64,000 nt of DNA from Nodosilinea sp. WJT8-NPBG4 (GCA_019359285.1 JAHHHQ010000020.1:62001-126000), one strand, 5' to 3'. Positions 8,481-18,025 are shown, counted from the stretch's first letter. Translations and numbers: made by a program. Notes: generated by a model from the letters alone, not told the origin.

Positions 8481-9710
8481 ATGGCACCTATGACGACCCC
8501 TGGCCATACCCTAACAGTAAGGCCGCTGCAATATCGCGATTTAGACGACCTAAAGCAGTGGCAGCCAGAGGATCTGGAAGCCGGCGGTGACCTTGACGCT
8601 GCCGAGGCCATTGTGACATGGCTAGATCATCAGCGCCGCTGGTATGGTCCCCTTAAAGTCTTAAGTTGGCTGCCCCGCTCTGTGCAGCAGCAAAGTCAGA
8701 CCACCTTTGTAGCCGAGCGCCAAAAGAGTTTGGTGGGCTTTATTCAGGTGTCGCCGTTCAATCAAACTCGCAGTACTTGGCGAGTGGAGCAGGTAGTCGT
8801 TAACCGTCGCGCTTTGGCCGACACGGCGACCTCTGGGTATGTGGCGGCCTCGGGCTATATGGATGTTGGTTCAAGGCTGCTGCGCCACTGCTTCGAGGTG
8901 ATCTGGGAAGCTAGAACCTGGGTGCTCGAAGTGGATGTCAACCACACCTCGGCCCTGGCGCTCTATCGCTTCAATGGGTTTCAGCCTCTAGCTCAGATGA
9001 CCTATTGGGAGATGGCATCTGAGCAGATCGAAGCCCTGGCCCAGCGTGAGCCTGATTTGCCGAACCTGCTGCCAATTAGCAACGCCGATTCTCAGCTTTT
9101 GTATCAGCTGGACACAGCTTCCATGCCACCGCTGGTCCGCCAGGTGTTTGATCACCAAATTCAGGACTTCAAGACCGGGCTGTTGGGCAGCGTTACCGCC
9201 ACCGCTGATCGCTTAGTCAACCAGGTAGAAACCGTCAGCGCCTACGTATTTGAGCAGCAGCGTAAAGCGGCGATCGGCCAATTTAAGCTCGCTATCTCCC
9301 GCGATGGGCAGCAGCCCCACGAGGCAGGATTAACGGTGCACCCGGCCTACACCTGGCTCTACCCCGAGCTGATGACGCAGATGGCCAAAATTTTGCAGCC
9401 CTTCCCGGCTCAGTCTCTACGACTGACCTCCCTCGATTATCAACCGGAGCGAGAGGAGTGTTTTACTCAAATTCAAGCGGCTCCTGAGTCCCATGCGCTG
9501 CTGATGTCGCGATCGGTTTGGCACAAAGTGCGCGAAGCTCGTCACCTTTCCCTAGAAGGGCTACAGCTATCCGATGTGTTAACAGGGCTACAGCCTGCGG
9601 GCAAGCCGGTGCCTGGACGCATGACCTGGTCGGCAGAGCGCTGGCAGGCCATGCTGGGGCCGCAAAAACCAGATATGGGTGCCGATGCGCCTCCTAAAGG
9701 CGATCGCTGA
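8481..9710 (+). CDS. GNAT-family N-acetyltransferase, cyanobacterial two-part form
   Basis: The 409-residue product has an N-terminal GNAT fold (residues about 10-180): the VEQVVVNRRAL strand precedes the acetyl-CoA pocket, and the VNHTSALALYRFNGFQPL motif is the typical end of the fold. The C-terminal half (about 240-400) resembles a second, weaker GNAT repeat (GQFKLAIS followed by GLTVHPAYTW), so the protein may be a tandem GNAT with only one active site. The substrate is unknown. The start is the ATG at 8481, with another at 8490. It is 14 nt upstream of ruvX and probably co-transcribed with the ruvX-DUF3727-mltG run. Confidence 0.8.
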   Translation: MAPMTTPGHTLTVRPLQYRDLDDLKQWQPEDLEAGGDLDAAEAIVTWLDHQRRWYGPLKVLSWLPRSVQQQSQTTFVAERQKSLVGFIQVSPFNQTRSTWRVEQVVVNRRALADTATSGYVAASGYMDVGSRLLRHCFEVIWEARTWVLEVDVNHTSALALYRFNGFQPLAQMTYWEMASEQIEALAQREPDLPNLLPISNADSQLLYQLDTASMPPLVRQVFDHQIQDFKTGLLGSVTATADRLVNQVETVSAYVFEQQRKAAIGQFKLAISRDGQQPHEAGLTVHPAYTWLYPELMTQMAKILQPFPAQSLRLTSLDYQPEREECFTQIQAAPESHALLMSRSVWHKVREARHLSLEGLQLSDVLTGLQPAGKPVPGRMTWSAERWQAMLGPQKPDMGADAPPKGDR

Positions 9711-9724
9711 GGTTCTGCAAGGCT

Positions 9725-10150
9725 ATGGCGCTGGTTTCAGCTCTGGGGTTGGACATTGGTCGGCGGCGCATCGGGGTCGCGGGTTGCGATGGCACTGGCC
9801 TGATTGCCACCGGGCTGACGACGCTACAGCGGCGATCGTTTCAAGACCTAGTGGCCGATTTGCGGCACTTCGTCACAGCTCGACAGGCCCAGGTGTTGGT
9901 GGTGGGGTTGCCCCTAACTATGGATGGGGAAGAGGGTTTTCAGGCTCGCCAAGTGCGCAAGGTGGCCGAGGGCCTCAGTCAGGCCCTGGCGCTGCCCGTG
10001 GTCTATGTCGATGAGCGTCTGAGTTCTGTAGAGGCCGAACATTTGATGCGTGCCGCAGGCCATTCTGTAGCTCACGAAAAAGCCCTAATTGACCGTAAAG
10101 CGGCTGCCATCATCCTGCAGCGCTGGCTAGATGAACGGCGCTCATCATAA
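9725..10150 (+). CDS. ruvX: Pre-16S rRNA nuclease / Holliday junction resolvase-like YqgF
   Basis: RNase H-fold nuclease of the YqgF family that matures the 5' end of 16S rRNA and is sometimes annotated as a Holliday junction resolvase. The first catalytic Asp is in LGLDIGRRRIGVA (residue about 10), the mid motif VVGLPLTMDGEEG carries the expected PxxxDG pattern, and the DERLSSVEAE motif supplies the next acidic residue. The C-terminal segment (IDRKAAAIILQRWL) supplies the last Asp. Its 141 aa is the normal length. It starts 14 nt after the GNAT gene. Confidence 0.93.
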   Translation: MALVSALGLDIGRRRIGVAGCDGTGLIATGLTTLQRRSFQDLVADLRHFVTARQAQVLVVGLPLTMDGEEGFQARQVRKVAEGLSQALALPVVYVDERLSSVEAEHLMRAAGHSVAHEKALIDRKAAAIILQRWLDERRSS

Positions 10151-10253
10151 TCAGACGCAACCGAATGGGATATTCTGATAAAACCGTTCAGTGTTCATAC
10201 TGGGCTGCGGTGTTGACTCACTGCGCCTGGTTATCGAGAGAAGAGTAGCCTCC

Positions 10254-10817
10254 ATGGCGGATAACACCCAACCCATTGACGAGTCAGCCGTAGTTCTCAC
10301 CGATGACGCCGGGCGGTTTTTGCCCTGTCAGGTAGAGCAGAGTTTTCAGCTCAACGATCGCGAATACCTGCTTTTGCTGCCTATTGATGCCCCCATCGAA
10401 ATTTTTGTTTGGCAGCAAGACGATAACGACGACGACGTCTTAATGGATGTGGAAGAAGAGGAGATCGATCAGGTTTTTCTCACCGCTAAGGCCGTACTGG
10501 CTGAGCAAAATTTGACCCTCCAGCGCACCGCTATCACCCTGACAGCCTCAGGAGAGGTTCCCGAGGCTGAGGAAGACAACTGCCTTACCCTAGAGCTAGA
10601 TGACCTGGATGACGCCGGTAACCCCGTTACTGAAGAATTTCAGATTTTGGCAACCTGCTTCTACGAAGACGAAGAATATACTTTGTGCACTCCCCTCGAC
10701 CCGCTGCTGATCTTTGCTCATCGCACTAGCGATGGCTCGTTAGAGGTGGTGACTCCAGAAGAGTTTCAAACTATTCGCGGCGGCCTAGAGGAAAAACTGT
10801 TTGATCTATTAGAGTAG
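10254..10817 (+). CDS. DUF3727 (DUF1292-like) acidic protein
   Basis: A very acidic protein found in cyanobacteria and plastids. Residues 1-80 form a DUF1292-like beta domain (VVLTDDAGRFLPCQ, then YLLLLPIDAPIEIFVW), an Asp/Glu-rich linker follows (DDNDDDVLMDVEEEE), and the DUF3727 domain takes the second half (ILATCFYEDEEYTLCTPLDP). I place the start at the ATG at 10254 because GAGAGAAGAG lies 8 nt upstream; the frame could extend to 10191 but the added residues look untranslated. Function is unknown. It sits between ruvX and mltG, and I recall that arrangement as common in cyanobacteria. Confidence 0.85.
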   Translation: MADNTQPIDESAVVLTDDAGRFLPCQVEQSFQLNDREYLLLLPIDAPIEIFVWQQDDNDDDVLMDVEEEEIDQVFLTAKAVLAEQNLTLQRTAITLTASGEVPEAEEDNCLTLELDDLDDAGNPVTEEFQILATCFYEDEEYTLCTPLDPLLIFAHRTSDGSLEVVTPEEFQTIRGGLEEKLFDLLE

Positions 10818-10852
10818 GGACGTCCGCAACGGCGATTATCGATAGTGCAATC

Positions 10853-11914
10853 ATGGCTAAAGGTTCACGCTGGGTTCGGTGGAGTTTTTTAGGACTGTTG
10901 GTGCCCCTGGCTGCTGGGGTGGCAGCTTGGCAGGGCTGGGCTTGGTGGAGCTGGGCCAATCAACCGGTCAGCGAAACCTCTGTCGAAACTGCGCCTCAAA
11001 CGGTGCAAATACAAATTCCGCCGGGTACTCCAGGCCAGCAGATTGGCCAAGATTTAGAAGCGGCCGGTCTGATTCGCTCGGCCCTGGCCTGGAAGCTGTG
11101 GTCGCGCTGGCAAACCTGGCAAACTACCGAGGGTGGGTTTCAGGCGGGCACCTATGCCTTGAACCCAGCTGACTCAATGACCGCGATCGCTGAGGTGATT
11201 CGCAGTGGTCAGGTGGTACAAACCTCGTTTACGGTTCCTGAGGGTTGGAACCGCCGCCAAATGGCAGTCTACTTTGAGGAAGAGGGATTTTTCTCCGCCG
11301 ATGCCTTTCTAGCGGCTACCGAGCAGGTGTCAAAGGATTCATACCCCTGGCTGCCCGCTGGCCTTCCCCACGTAGAGGGCTTTCTATTCCCTGATACCTA
11401 TCAGATTCCGGCTGAAGGGGTTACTCCAGAGGCGGTGGTCAATGCAATGCTGAGCCGTTTTGAGACGGTAGCGCTACCAGTCTACCAACAGGCAACAACC
11501 GACCTAACGCTTTTGGATTGGGCTACCCTAGCCAGCATTGTCGAGAAAGAAGCCGTGATCGCCGATGAGCGCGGCACCATTGCCGGAGTCTTTACCAACC
11601 GGCTCAAGCAGAACATGCCTCTAGGGGCCGATCCTACGGTCGAATACGGTTTGGGTATTGTGCAGACACCTGAGCAGCCCCTCACCTGGACTCAGGTGGG
11701 TACCCCTTCGCCCTACAACACTTACATCAACCCAGGATTACCACCAACTCCGATCGCCAGCGCCGGTAAAGCCAGTTTAGAAGCGGCCCTAGCCCCCAAG
11801 TCTACCGATTACTTATTTTTTGTGGCTCGTTACGACGGTACCCACGTGTTTAGCCGTACGTTGGCAGAGCACGAAGCCGCCCGCGATGCGATTCGCGCCG
11901 CCATTGACAACTAG
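10853..11914 (+). CDS. mltG: Endolytic murein transglycosylase
   Basis: Cleaves nascent glycan strands at the inner membrane, setting chain length. One N-terminal membrane helix (residues about 8-28) is followed by a LysM-like segment (VQIQIPPGTPGQQIGQDLEAAG) and the YceG/MltG catalytic domain. Diagnostic motifs are EGFLFPDTYQIP (near 182), the catalytic ASIVEKEAV (Glu near 230) and PSPYNTYINPGLPPTPIA (near 286). At 353 aa it is full length. It starts 35 nt after the DUF3727 gene and likely shares its transcript. Confidence 0.94.
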   Translation: MAKGSRWVRWSFLGLLVPLAAGVAAWQGWAWWSWANQPVSETSVETAPQTVQIQIPPGTPGQQIGQDLEAAGLIRSALAWKLWSRWQTWQTTEGGFQAGTYALNPADSMTAIAEVIRSGQVVQTSFTVPEGWNRRQMAVYFEEEGFFSADAFLAATEQVSKDSYPWLPAGLPHVEGFLFPDTYQIPAEGVTPEAVVNAMLSRFETVALPVYQQATTDLTLLDWATLASIVEKEAVIADERGTIAGVFTNRLKQNMPLGADPTVEYGLGIVQTPEQPLTWTQVGTPSPYNTYINPGLPPTPIASAGKASLEAALAPKSTDYLFFVARYDGTHVFSRTLAEHEAARDAIRAAIDN

Positions 11915-12049
11915 CCCCAATTTGTTTGCGCTAGAGTCCTTTGCGCGATCGCCGTAGTTCAACCGCTGTAACTAGGTTACGGCTGGCGTTTTAAGCAGCT
12001 TTAGGCTGTCGATCTAGACTATGCTAGGTTTGGGGCCTATGGTTTTTTT

Positions 12050-12559
12050 ATGCCGTTTTCTCGCCTGCTGCAACCCGATCTAGTGCTAGACGGCAACGTC
12101 TTAGCAATTTCCCCTGAGCTGCTGGCTCAGCACAACTTGAAGGGGCTAATCCTGGATGTGGACGATACCTTAGTGCCTCTGCGTCAGGCTGAAACCAACC
12201 CCGATCTAGCCCAATGGATGCATCAGATGAAGGCTATTTCGACGGTATGGCTGGTGAGCAACAACGTCAACGCTCACCGTATTAGTCGTATTGCCGCGTT
12301 GTTTGATGTGCCTTACCTAACCAGTGCCGGCAAGCCCTCGGGACGCAAGCTAAAGCTAGCCTTGGCAGCTATGGACCTTCCCGTAAATCAGGTGGCAATG
12401 GTGGGCGATCGCCTATTCACCGATGTTTTAGCGGGCAACCGAGTGGGTTTGTTTACCATCTTGGTCCACCCTATGCCGGGACTCAACCAAATAGCGCGCA
12501 CTTCGCCCATAAGGACGTTTGAAGTGATGATTTCTCAATATTTTGGGGTTACTTTTTGA
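12050..12559 (+). CDS. YqeG-family HAD phosphatase
   Basis: HAD-superfamily subclass IIIA phosphatase of the YqeG type. Motif I is LILDVDDTLVPL near residue 36, with both catalytic aspartates. Motif II is VWLVSNN, and motif III/IV is the AMVGDRLFTDVLAGNRVG stretch (near 116-134). Length 169 aa is normal. A plant/cyanobacterial relative dephosphorylates phosphatidylglycerophosphate, which makes phosphatidylglycerol synthesis a possible role, but other YqeG members are uncharacterised. It follows mltG in the same direction after 135 nt. Confidence 0.88.
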   Translation: MPFSRLLQPDLVLDGNVLAISPELLAQHNLKGLILDVDDTLVPLRQAETNPDLAQWMHQMKAISTVWLVSNNVNAHRISRIAALFDVPYLTSAGKPSGRKLKLALAAMDLPVNQVAMVGDRLFTDVLAGNRVGLFTILVHPMPGLNQIARTSPIRTFEVMISQYFGVTF

Positions 12560-12898
12560 GGTTAGCGACTCAAACGTTTGCTTAATATATCTAAAACAAG
12601 TTCACGTATCGCCATCGCTTAGGCGAGAAACTTCGTAGGTCTAAATATAAAGAAAACATTAGAGTTAAGTTGAAACCTTGGCACTGCTGCCATATTAGTA
12701 CTACATAAACAGGGGCCAGTTTAATATAGGCTCTTAAATTTAATAAGCCATTTTTGGGTGTCGGCTTTCGGGTTGGCACCCAAAGTTTTTAGAGGGCTCC
12801 AATGTTTATCCATGTCCCTATGTGAGCAACGCAACTGTGCTCTACGTCTAGGGCGATTGTTATACTGCCAGGGCTATCTCTACTGACACTGCCCGCCC
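12560..12898. other. AT-rich intergenic region with terminator
   Basis: A 339-bp gap between yqeG and proB. It begins with a perfect palindrome CAAACGTTTG (12571-12580), is AT-rich in the middle, and contains the terminator at 12753-12790. Because that terminator lies about 190 nt past the yqeG stop, the transcript has either a long 3' UTR or a small RNA. The remaining 108 bp carry the proB promoter. Confidence 0.45.
12753..12790 (+). terminator. Rho-independent terminator
   Basis: An 8-bp stem TTTGGGTG (12753-12760) with CACCCAAA (12777-12784) encloses a 16-nt loop and is followed by GTTTTT. It fits factor-independent termination on the plus strand, for yqeG or a short transcript in the gap. 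Confidence 0.7.
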
Positions 12899-14047
12899 GT
12901 GAGTTCAGTTCAAACCCTAGTGGTCAAAATCGGTACGTCCAGCCTGACTGGCACTAGCACTGGTCAGTTTGCCCTCTCTACCCTAGCTGCACTGGTCGAA
13001 ACCCTCTGCACTCTGCGTCAGCAGGGGCACCAGGTTGTTTTAGTATCCTCAGGGGCCATAGGCATTGGCTGCCGCCGCCTCAACCTAGCTGAGCGGCCCA
13101 AAACTCTGGCGATGAAGCAGGCCGTAGCGGCAGTGGGGCAAGGACGCCTCATGCGCATCTATGACGACCTGTTTTCGGCCCTAAATCAACCCATTGCCCA
13201 GGTACTGCTAACTCGCAGCGATCTGGCTCAGCGATCGCGCTATGTCAACAGCTATCGCACCTTTCGTCAGCTGTTGACGATGGGCATAATTCCCATCGTC
13301 AACGAGAACGACACCGTTGCTGTAGAAGAACTTAAGTTCGGCGATAATGATACCCTCTCGGCTTTGGTCGCCAGCCTGATTGGTGCTCAGTGGCTGTTTC
13401 TACTGACCGATGTCGATCGCCTATATTCTGCTGATCCCCGCTCCAACCCTGAGGCTCAGCCGATCATTGCGATCGATCGGTTGGCAGACATTCAGGCTCT
13501 CAAAGCGGTGGCGGGTGGCCAGGGATCGGCCTGGGGTACGGGCGGTATGCTAACGAAGCTAGAAGCTGCTCAAATCGCTACTGCGGCAGGGGTGCGCACC
13601 GTCATTACCGATGGTCGTCAGCCCCAAAACGTGATCAAGGCGATCGCTGGAGAGGCAGTAGGCACGCAATTTGCCCCATCGCCCCGGCCTAGCCGTGCCC
13701 GCAAGCGCTGGATTGCCGCTGGCCTTGCTCCTTCGGGCCGCCTTTACTTAGACCAGGGTGCAACTCTGGCCATTTTGCAGGGGGGAAAGTCGCTCTTAGC
13801 CGCCGGTATTACCCGTTTAGAGGGAGACTTCGAAGCCCAGGACGCTGTCGTGATCTGTGCTGCTAGCGGCGAAGATATTGCTAGAGGCATCATCAACTAC
13901 AGTGCCAGAGATCTGATCCAGATTCTGGGTCGCCGGTCAGAAGATATTCCCGCTATTCTAGGTCACGCTGGAGCAGATACAGTAATCCATCGCGATAACC
14001 TGGTAATCGCTACAGATACTGAGGCAGACGAAAGCAGTGAGCTATAG
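12899..14047 (+). CDS. proB: Glutamate 5-kinase with PUA domain
   Basis: First step of proline synthesis: ATP-dependent phosphorylation of glutamate. The amino-acid kinase domain covers residues 1-265 with [11 protein letters not shown] at the N-terminus, the [10 protein letters not shown] segment near 138 and the nucleotide-binding [16 protein letters not shown] near 212. A PUA domain (about 285-365) completes the usual bacterial architecture. The start codon is GTG at 12899. The proC gene of the same pathway lies 39 kb away at 53387, so the proline genes are not clustered. Convergent with the sugar transferase gene, with only 11 nt between stops. Confidence 0.95.
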   Translation: MSSVQTLVVKIGTSSLTGTSTGQFALSTLAALVETLCTLRQQGHQVVLVSSGAIGIGCRRLNLAERPKTLAMKQAVAAVGQGRLMRIYDDLFSALNQPIAQVLLTRSDLAQRSRYVNSYRTFRQLLTMGIIPIVNENDTVAVEELKFGDNDTLSALVASLIGAQWLFLLTDVDRLYSADPRSNPEAQPIIAIDRLADIQALKAVAGGQGSAWGTGGMLTKLEAAQIATAAGVRTVITDGRQPQNVIKAIAGEAVGTQFAPSPRPSRARKRWIAAGLAPSGRLYLDQGATLAILQGGKSLLAAGITRLEGDFEAQDAVVICAASGEDIARGIINYSARDLIQILGRRSEDIPAILGHAGADTVIHRDNLVIATDTEADESSEL

Positions 14048-14058
14048 GACTAGTGCCT

Positions 14059-14727
14059 CTAAAAGGCACCTCTGCGATCGAGCAGTACGGTGACCGTTTT
14101 GAGAATAACTTGAAGATCGTACCAGGGCGACCAGATATCCTGGTACTGCAAGTCTAGGTGCACAATTTCTTCAAAGTCTTTGATCGCCGAGCGGCCGCTG
14201 ACTTGCCACTGTCCGGTGATGCCAGGCTTAACATCGAGTCGCCGCCAATGGTGAGGGCTGTAGCGAGAGACCTCATCTTCTGTGGGAGGGCGAGTGCCAA
14301 CCAGGCTCATATCGCCTTTGAGTACATTCCAAAACTGTGGAAACTCGTCTAGGCTTGTTTTGCGCAAAACACGGCCGACTCGGGTGATGCGGGGATCTTT
14401 TTCGTTTTTAAAGATCAGCCCCTGGGCTTGATTTGATACCGTTCTCTTAAGGGCATCGGCATTTTGCACCATGGAGCGAAATTTCCAGATGGTGAAAGGC
14501 TTACCCTTGAGACCGTAACGGGTTTGGGCATAGAAAATAGGGCCAGGACTATCTAACCTAATGGCTAGAGCAACTGGTAGCGCTACCAAAACCAGTATGG
14601 CCAATCCTATCAGGGCACCCAAAATATCAATGGAACGCTTAATGAGGCACCGGGCCGACGGATGAATAATAGATATAGAAGTCTCTGGAGAAGCACTTCC
14701 AGAGCTATCTGTCTGAAGGGATAGCAT
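14059..14727 (-). CDS. Bacterial sugar transferase (polyprenyl-phosphate hexose-1-phosphate transferase)
   Basis: Monotopic phosphoglycosyl transferase that loads the first sugar phosphate onto undecaprenyl phosphate, starting exopolysaccharide or O-antigen units. A hydrophobic reentrant helix (residues about 32-55) precedes the catalytic domain, with the KFRSM motif, the [19 protein letters not shown] signature carrying the Asp-Glu catalytic pair, and [14 protein letters not shown]. At 222 aa it is the short PglC/WcaG-like form rather than the long WbaP form with extra membrane segments. No other polysaccharide genes are nearby. A weak hairpin (14053-14069) spans its stop and may separate it from convergent proB. 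Confidence 0.92.
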   Translation of the reverse strand: MLSLQTDSSGSASPETSISIIHPSARCLIKRSIDILGALIGLAILVLVALPVALAIRLDSPGPIFYAQTRYGLKGKPFTIWKFRSMVQNADALKRTVSNQAQGLIFKNEKDPRITRVGRVLRKTSLDEFPQFWNVLKGDMSLVGTRPPTEDEVSRYSPHHWRRLDVKPGITGQWQVSGRSAIKDFEEIVHLDLQYQDIWSPWYDLQVILKTVTVLLDRRGAF

Positions 14728-15158
14728 GGTAGACCCTGTTGACGGAACGCGTGTGCTGAGAGGCTTGAAGGATTTATACCAGTTTGTCCGCAGATACGCT
14801 TAAAGACCAAGTAAATTTGTGCTTTTTTTTACACGAATACTGCTTTAACCGAAATCGTACTGGAAACAAGGGTTCATTAATGTGGCCTTTGTCACAGTGT
14901 GGCAACCGTATAAGTACATATGGGTTCATGTGCACACTATCAGTCTGGGAAGTGCAATTCTGGCCGTAAAGAATGCCCTTCGCAAAATCTTGCTGAAGTG
15001 CCAACAGACATAAATTTTGTGTAAAGGTTTTGACTCAGGGCTAGCTAACGCGGCCTGTGCGGGCTAAAAAACACGCTTTAGATCGTGAGTCTGAAGAGAT
15101 CAGATACTAAGATAAAGCCTACAGCCAGCTTGGGCACACCCGGAAAGGATTTGATTGC
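14728..15158. other. Intergenic region between sugar transferase and HetZ-related gene
   Basis: A 431-bp divergent region. It is AT-richer than its surroundings and contains GTATAAGTACATATGGGTTCATGTG-like partial dyads at about 14908-14932. A TTGACT at 15030 could be a -35 box, but I cannot pair it with a good -10. No coding frame is credible. Confidence 0.4.
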
Positions 15159-16295
15159 ATGGTCGCGGCAGACACTATAGCCGAGGTTTGGTTATCCCGT
15201 TTGCGGGAGGACTTTCCCAATCAGCCCCAGTCCGTTTGTCAAAGCGTTGTTAGTTGGCTGTTAGGAGAATCGCCGGAGCGGTTGGCTACCCTGGCTGATG
15301 CTGACCTCGCGATCGCCCGTCAGGCGATTGAGTATCGCTACCGCATTTTGCAGCAGCGCTATTGGGACGTGAGCCCAGAGCAGGGCTATCAGCGGCTAAT
15401 CAAGCGGCTCAGTAGTCTGTTTTTGATTCGCAACAAGATTAAAACCTGGATTTCGCTCAGCCGCGATCGCCGCCGCACCGTAGTCGATGTCATCCAGGAG
15501 GTGATTCAAGAGATGATGCGCAGCGATCGCCACCTAGCCCAGCAGCTGAAGTGGATCTCGACCTGCACCCAAAACTCACGACTGCGCAATCTGCTGATGC
15601 TGGCCAGCCTTGAAGAATACTGCCTGCGCCCCATTCGCAACCAGCCCTTAATCATCTATCGCTTCGTCAACTATCTGCGCCGTAGCCAAAAGGGCGGCAT
15701 GACCCAGGTGCCCACGGGAGAACTGATTCGCCTGGTCTCTGACGAGATTGCCCCCAACGACAGCGAAGACTCGCTCAGCCTGCTCGACGTGGAGGCCTGG
15801 AACCAGTACCAGGACGAGCAAAACGAACTAGAGCAGCAGAGTATGCGCCAGCAGGTCAAAAACTCTTTTGTCAATTACCTCAGTCGCAACCTTGATGACA
15901 CGGCGGCTCGGTGGCTAGAGCTGCACCTCAATGGTCTCTCCCAAGAGCAGATTGCCCAGGCGCTTGACATGCCCGTGCAGCAGGTCTATCGCCTGCGCGA
16001 GAAAATTAGCTACCACGCAATTCGAATTTTTGCCCTGCGAGAGCAGCCTGCCATGGTGCTGGGCTGGCTAAAAACCTCGCTGCAAGAGCATAACTTTGGT
16101 CTCACCCCAGCCCAATGGGATGGCTTCTGGCAAGATCTTTCACCAGAAGAACAGGCGATCCTGACAGCCTACAAGGCCGAACATTCCTCCGACGACCTAG
16201 CCCGCCGTCTAGGGCTCAAGAGTCGGCAAATTCAGGCTCAGTGGGTGCAGCTTTACCTACGTGCCCAGGAGTTGCGTACCCAGTCAGAGGGGTAG
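15159..16295 (+). CDS. HetZ-related regulatory protein
   Basis: A 378-residue soluble protein resembling the proteins annotated as HetZ-related in filamentous cyanobacteria. The N-terminal two thirds is helical and basic (SLFLIRNKIKTWISLSRDRR near 88; QPLIIYRFVNYLRR near 160). The C-terminal part has two sigma region 4-like helix-turn-helix segments: LSQEQIAQALDMPVQQVYRL near 265 and SDDLARRLGLKSRQIQAQW near 346. HetZ proteins act in heterocyst patterning in Nostoc, but related proteins occur in strains without heterocysts, where the role is unknown. An AAGGA ribosome binding site precedes the ATG. The family match is from memory; the DNA-binding prediction is from the motifs. Confidence 0.65.
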   Translation: MVAADTIAEVWLSRLREDFPNQPQSVCQSVVSWLLGESPERLATLADADLAIARQAIEYRYRILQQRYWDVSPEQGYQRLIKRLSSLFLIRNKIKTWISLSRDRRRTVVDVIQEVIQEMMRSDRHLAQQLKWISTCTQNSRLRNLLMLASLEEYCLRPIRNQPLIIYRFVNYLRRSQKGGMTQVPTGELIRLVSDEIAPNDSEDSLSLLDVEAWNQYQDEQNELEQQSMRQQVKNSFVNYLSRNLDDTAARWLELHLNGLSQEQIAQALDMPVQQVYRLREKISYHAIRIFALREQPAMVLGWLKTSLQEHNFGLTPAQWDGFWQDLSPEEQAILTAYKAEHSSDDLARRLGLKSRQIQAQWVQLYLRAQELRTQSEG

Positions 16296-16322
16296 CTGTA
16301 GTTTTTCCTGTGGCTGCAATGG

Positions 16323-17201
16323 TTAACGACTGGTCCCAAAGGGCCATCGTTTGGGGCCCATCAATACTCCATGGCGGGGGCTAAACAAAAACGCCAGGCC
16401 AAACAGGGTCGATACCACCATCACAATGGCCGGGCCGGAGGGCAGGTTGAGGTAATAGCTCAAGTACATGCCGCTGACGCTCGAAAACACTCCTACTCCC
16501 GCGCCCAGCAGCATAACCTGGTGCAGACGAGGGGCCAGCAGGTAAGCCGTGGCCCCAGGCGCAATCAGCAGCGACAGCACCAGAATGACCCCCACTACCT
16601 TCATGCTGGCCACTACGGTGAGGGCAATCAGCACCATCAGCCCAGCTTGGAGCAGCCCTGTGGGCAGGCCGCTGGCTTTGGCTCCGAGGGGGTCAAAGCT
16701 ATAGAAAAGCAGCTCTTTGTAGAGTAGAACCACGATCAGGAGTACTAGGGCAGCAATGATGGCCGTATCGCGCACTTCGCCAGCCGTTACGCCCAAAATG
16801 TTGCCAAAGAGAAAGTGGTTGAGGTCGATCTTGTTGTCTTTTTGAATAGTGGTAATTAGCGTTATGCCCAGGGCAAAAAAGGCCGAGAAGACAATGCCCA
16901 TGGCGGCGTCTTCTTTAATGGGCGATCGCGTGTGAATCCAGCCAATAATGACGGTGCTGAGCACTCCAGCAATGAAAGCCCCAATAAAGATATTGACGCC
17001 CAGTAAGAATGCGATCGCCAGCCCTGGCAGCACCGAGTGGCTAATGGCATCGCCTAGCAGGGCCAAGCGCTGCACCATCAGGTAGCTGCCCACCACTGAG
17101 CAAATGATCCCCACCATGATCGCCACCGCCAGGGATCGCTGCATAAAGGCGTACTGCAGGGGCTCAATCAGCCCGTTAAGCAGTGCCAACTCAGGCGACA
17201 T
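16323..17201 (-). CDS. Metal ABC transporter permease (Zn/Mn type)
   Basis: ABC-3 family permease, 292 aa, with about eight membrane helices. Family features include LALLGDAISHSVLPGLAIAF near residue 46, which carries the cytoplasmic coupling segment, and the LVVLLYKELLFYSFDP region near 160. It overlaps the ATPase gene by 11 nt and forms a two-gene operon with it, divergent from the substrate-binding protein gene. The metal (zinc or manganese) is not decided by the permease sequence. Confidence 0.92.
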   Translation of the reverse strand: MSPELALLNGLIEPLQYAFMQRSLAVAIMVGIICSVVGSYLMVQRLALLGDAISHSVLPGLAIAFLLGVNIFIGAFIAGVLSTVIIGWIHTRSPIKEDAAMGIVFSAFFALGITLITTIQKDNKIDLNHFLFGNILGVTAGEVRDTAIIAALVLLIVVLLYKELLFYSFDPLGAKASGLPTGLLQAGLMVLIALTVVASMKVVGVILVLSLLIAPGATAYLLAPRLHQVMLLGAGVGVFSSVSGMYLSYYLNLPSGPAIVMVVSTLFGLAFLFSPRHGVLMGPKRWPFGTSR

Positions 17202-17931
17202 GGCTAAAGAAGCCTACGTGGCCGCCATAGGCGCGGGTCATATTGTCGCGGGTGAGCACCCAGTCGCGGGGGCCAGTGGCAATTAGTTCTTTGTTGAGGA
17301 GGATGAGCTGGTCAAAGTTCATGATCGCCTCGCCCAGGTCGTGGTTGACGACCAGAACAATTTTGCCCGCTGCTGCCAGCTCACGAAAAATCTTGTAAAT
17401 CACATCCTCAGTCTTTTGGTCAACCCCGACAAAGGGCTCATCAAAGCAAAAGATGTCAGCTTCCTGAGCCAGGGCGCGAGCCAAAAACACCCGCTGCTGC
17501 TGCCCGCCGGAGAGGGCGCCAATGGGGCGATCGCGAAAGTCTGCCATGCCAACTCGGTTTAAGGCGTCTTGAGCGATCTGGCGGCTAGCCGTCGAAAATC
17601 GGTTGAACCAACCGGTTTTTTGCACCCGACCCATCATTACCACATCCCAAACCGTAGCGGGGAAGGTCCAGTCGATCTGCGAGCGCTGGGGCACATAGGC
17701 CACCCGATCAAGCTGGTGAGCCAATGTGTCCTCGCCGTAGGTGACACGTCCGGTTACCAAGGGCATCAGCCCTAGCATGGCTTTGATCAGCGTGCTTTTG
17801 CCCGCACCGTTGGGACCAAAAACGCCCACCAGCTTGCCGGGGCGCAGGGTGAGGTTGATATTGCGTAGGGCCTGCACGTCACGGTAGTTGACGCTGAGGT
17901 GGTCGATAGTAATGTAAGGAGCAGGAGCCAT
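17191..17931 (-). CDS. Metal ABC transporter ATP-binding protein
   Basis: ABC ATPase for zinc or manganese import. From the ATG at 17931 the protein has 247 aa: Walker A GPNGAGKST near residue 38, Q-loop YVPQRSQIDWTFP, signature LSGGQQQRVFLARAL near 140 and Walker B FCFDEPF near 162, followed by the H-loop VNHDL. The frame is open back to 18039, but that extension would translate through the tandem operator repeats and has no family resemblance, so I reject it. Coupled by overlap to the permease gene. Confidence 0.93.
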   Translation of the reverse strand: MAPAPYITIDHLSVNYRDVQALRNINLTLRPGKLVGVFGPNGAGKSTLIKAMLGLMPLVTGRVTYGEDTLAHQLDRVAYVPQRSQIDWTFPATVWDVVMMGRVQKTGWFNRFSTASRQIAQDALNRVGMADFRDRPIGALSGGQQQRVFLARALAQEADIFCFDEPFVGVDQKTEDVIYKIFRELAAAGKIVLVVNHDLGEAIMNFDQLILLNKELIATGPRDWVLTRDNMTRAYGGHVGFFSHVA

Positions 17932-17970
17932 ACTGGTATCTCTAACGCAGGGATGAGGAGCTGCAATCAC

Positions 17971-18025
17971 AAAAATGAAATGATTATGAAATGTATTGTA
18001 CTGTAAAAATGAAATGATTATGAAA
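17971..18025. promoter_or_regulatory. Tandem 21-bp repeat, likely metalloregulator operator
   Basis: Two perfect copies of the same 21-mer (AAAAATGAAATGATTATGAAA) lie at 17971-17991 and 18005-18025, 34 bp apart start to start, in the 102-bp gap between the divergent ATPase and substrate-binding protein genes. The core AATGATTATGA resembles half of the cyanobacterial Zur/Fur box (TGATAATNATTATCA). The second copy ends 8 nt before the start codon at 18034, so a bound repressor would block translation-proximal transcription. The location and duplication are visible; the identity of the regulator is inferred. Confidence 0.65.

Noticed and set aside
16371..16727. 118-codon plus-strand frame rich in Gln/His
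   Set aside because: Complement of the metal ABC permease; the Gln/His bias mirrors Leu/Val codons of the real gene.
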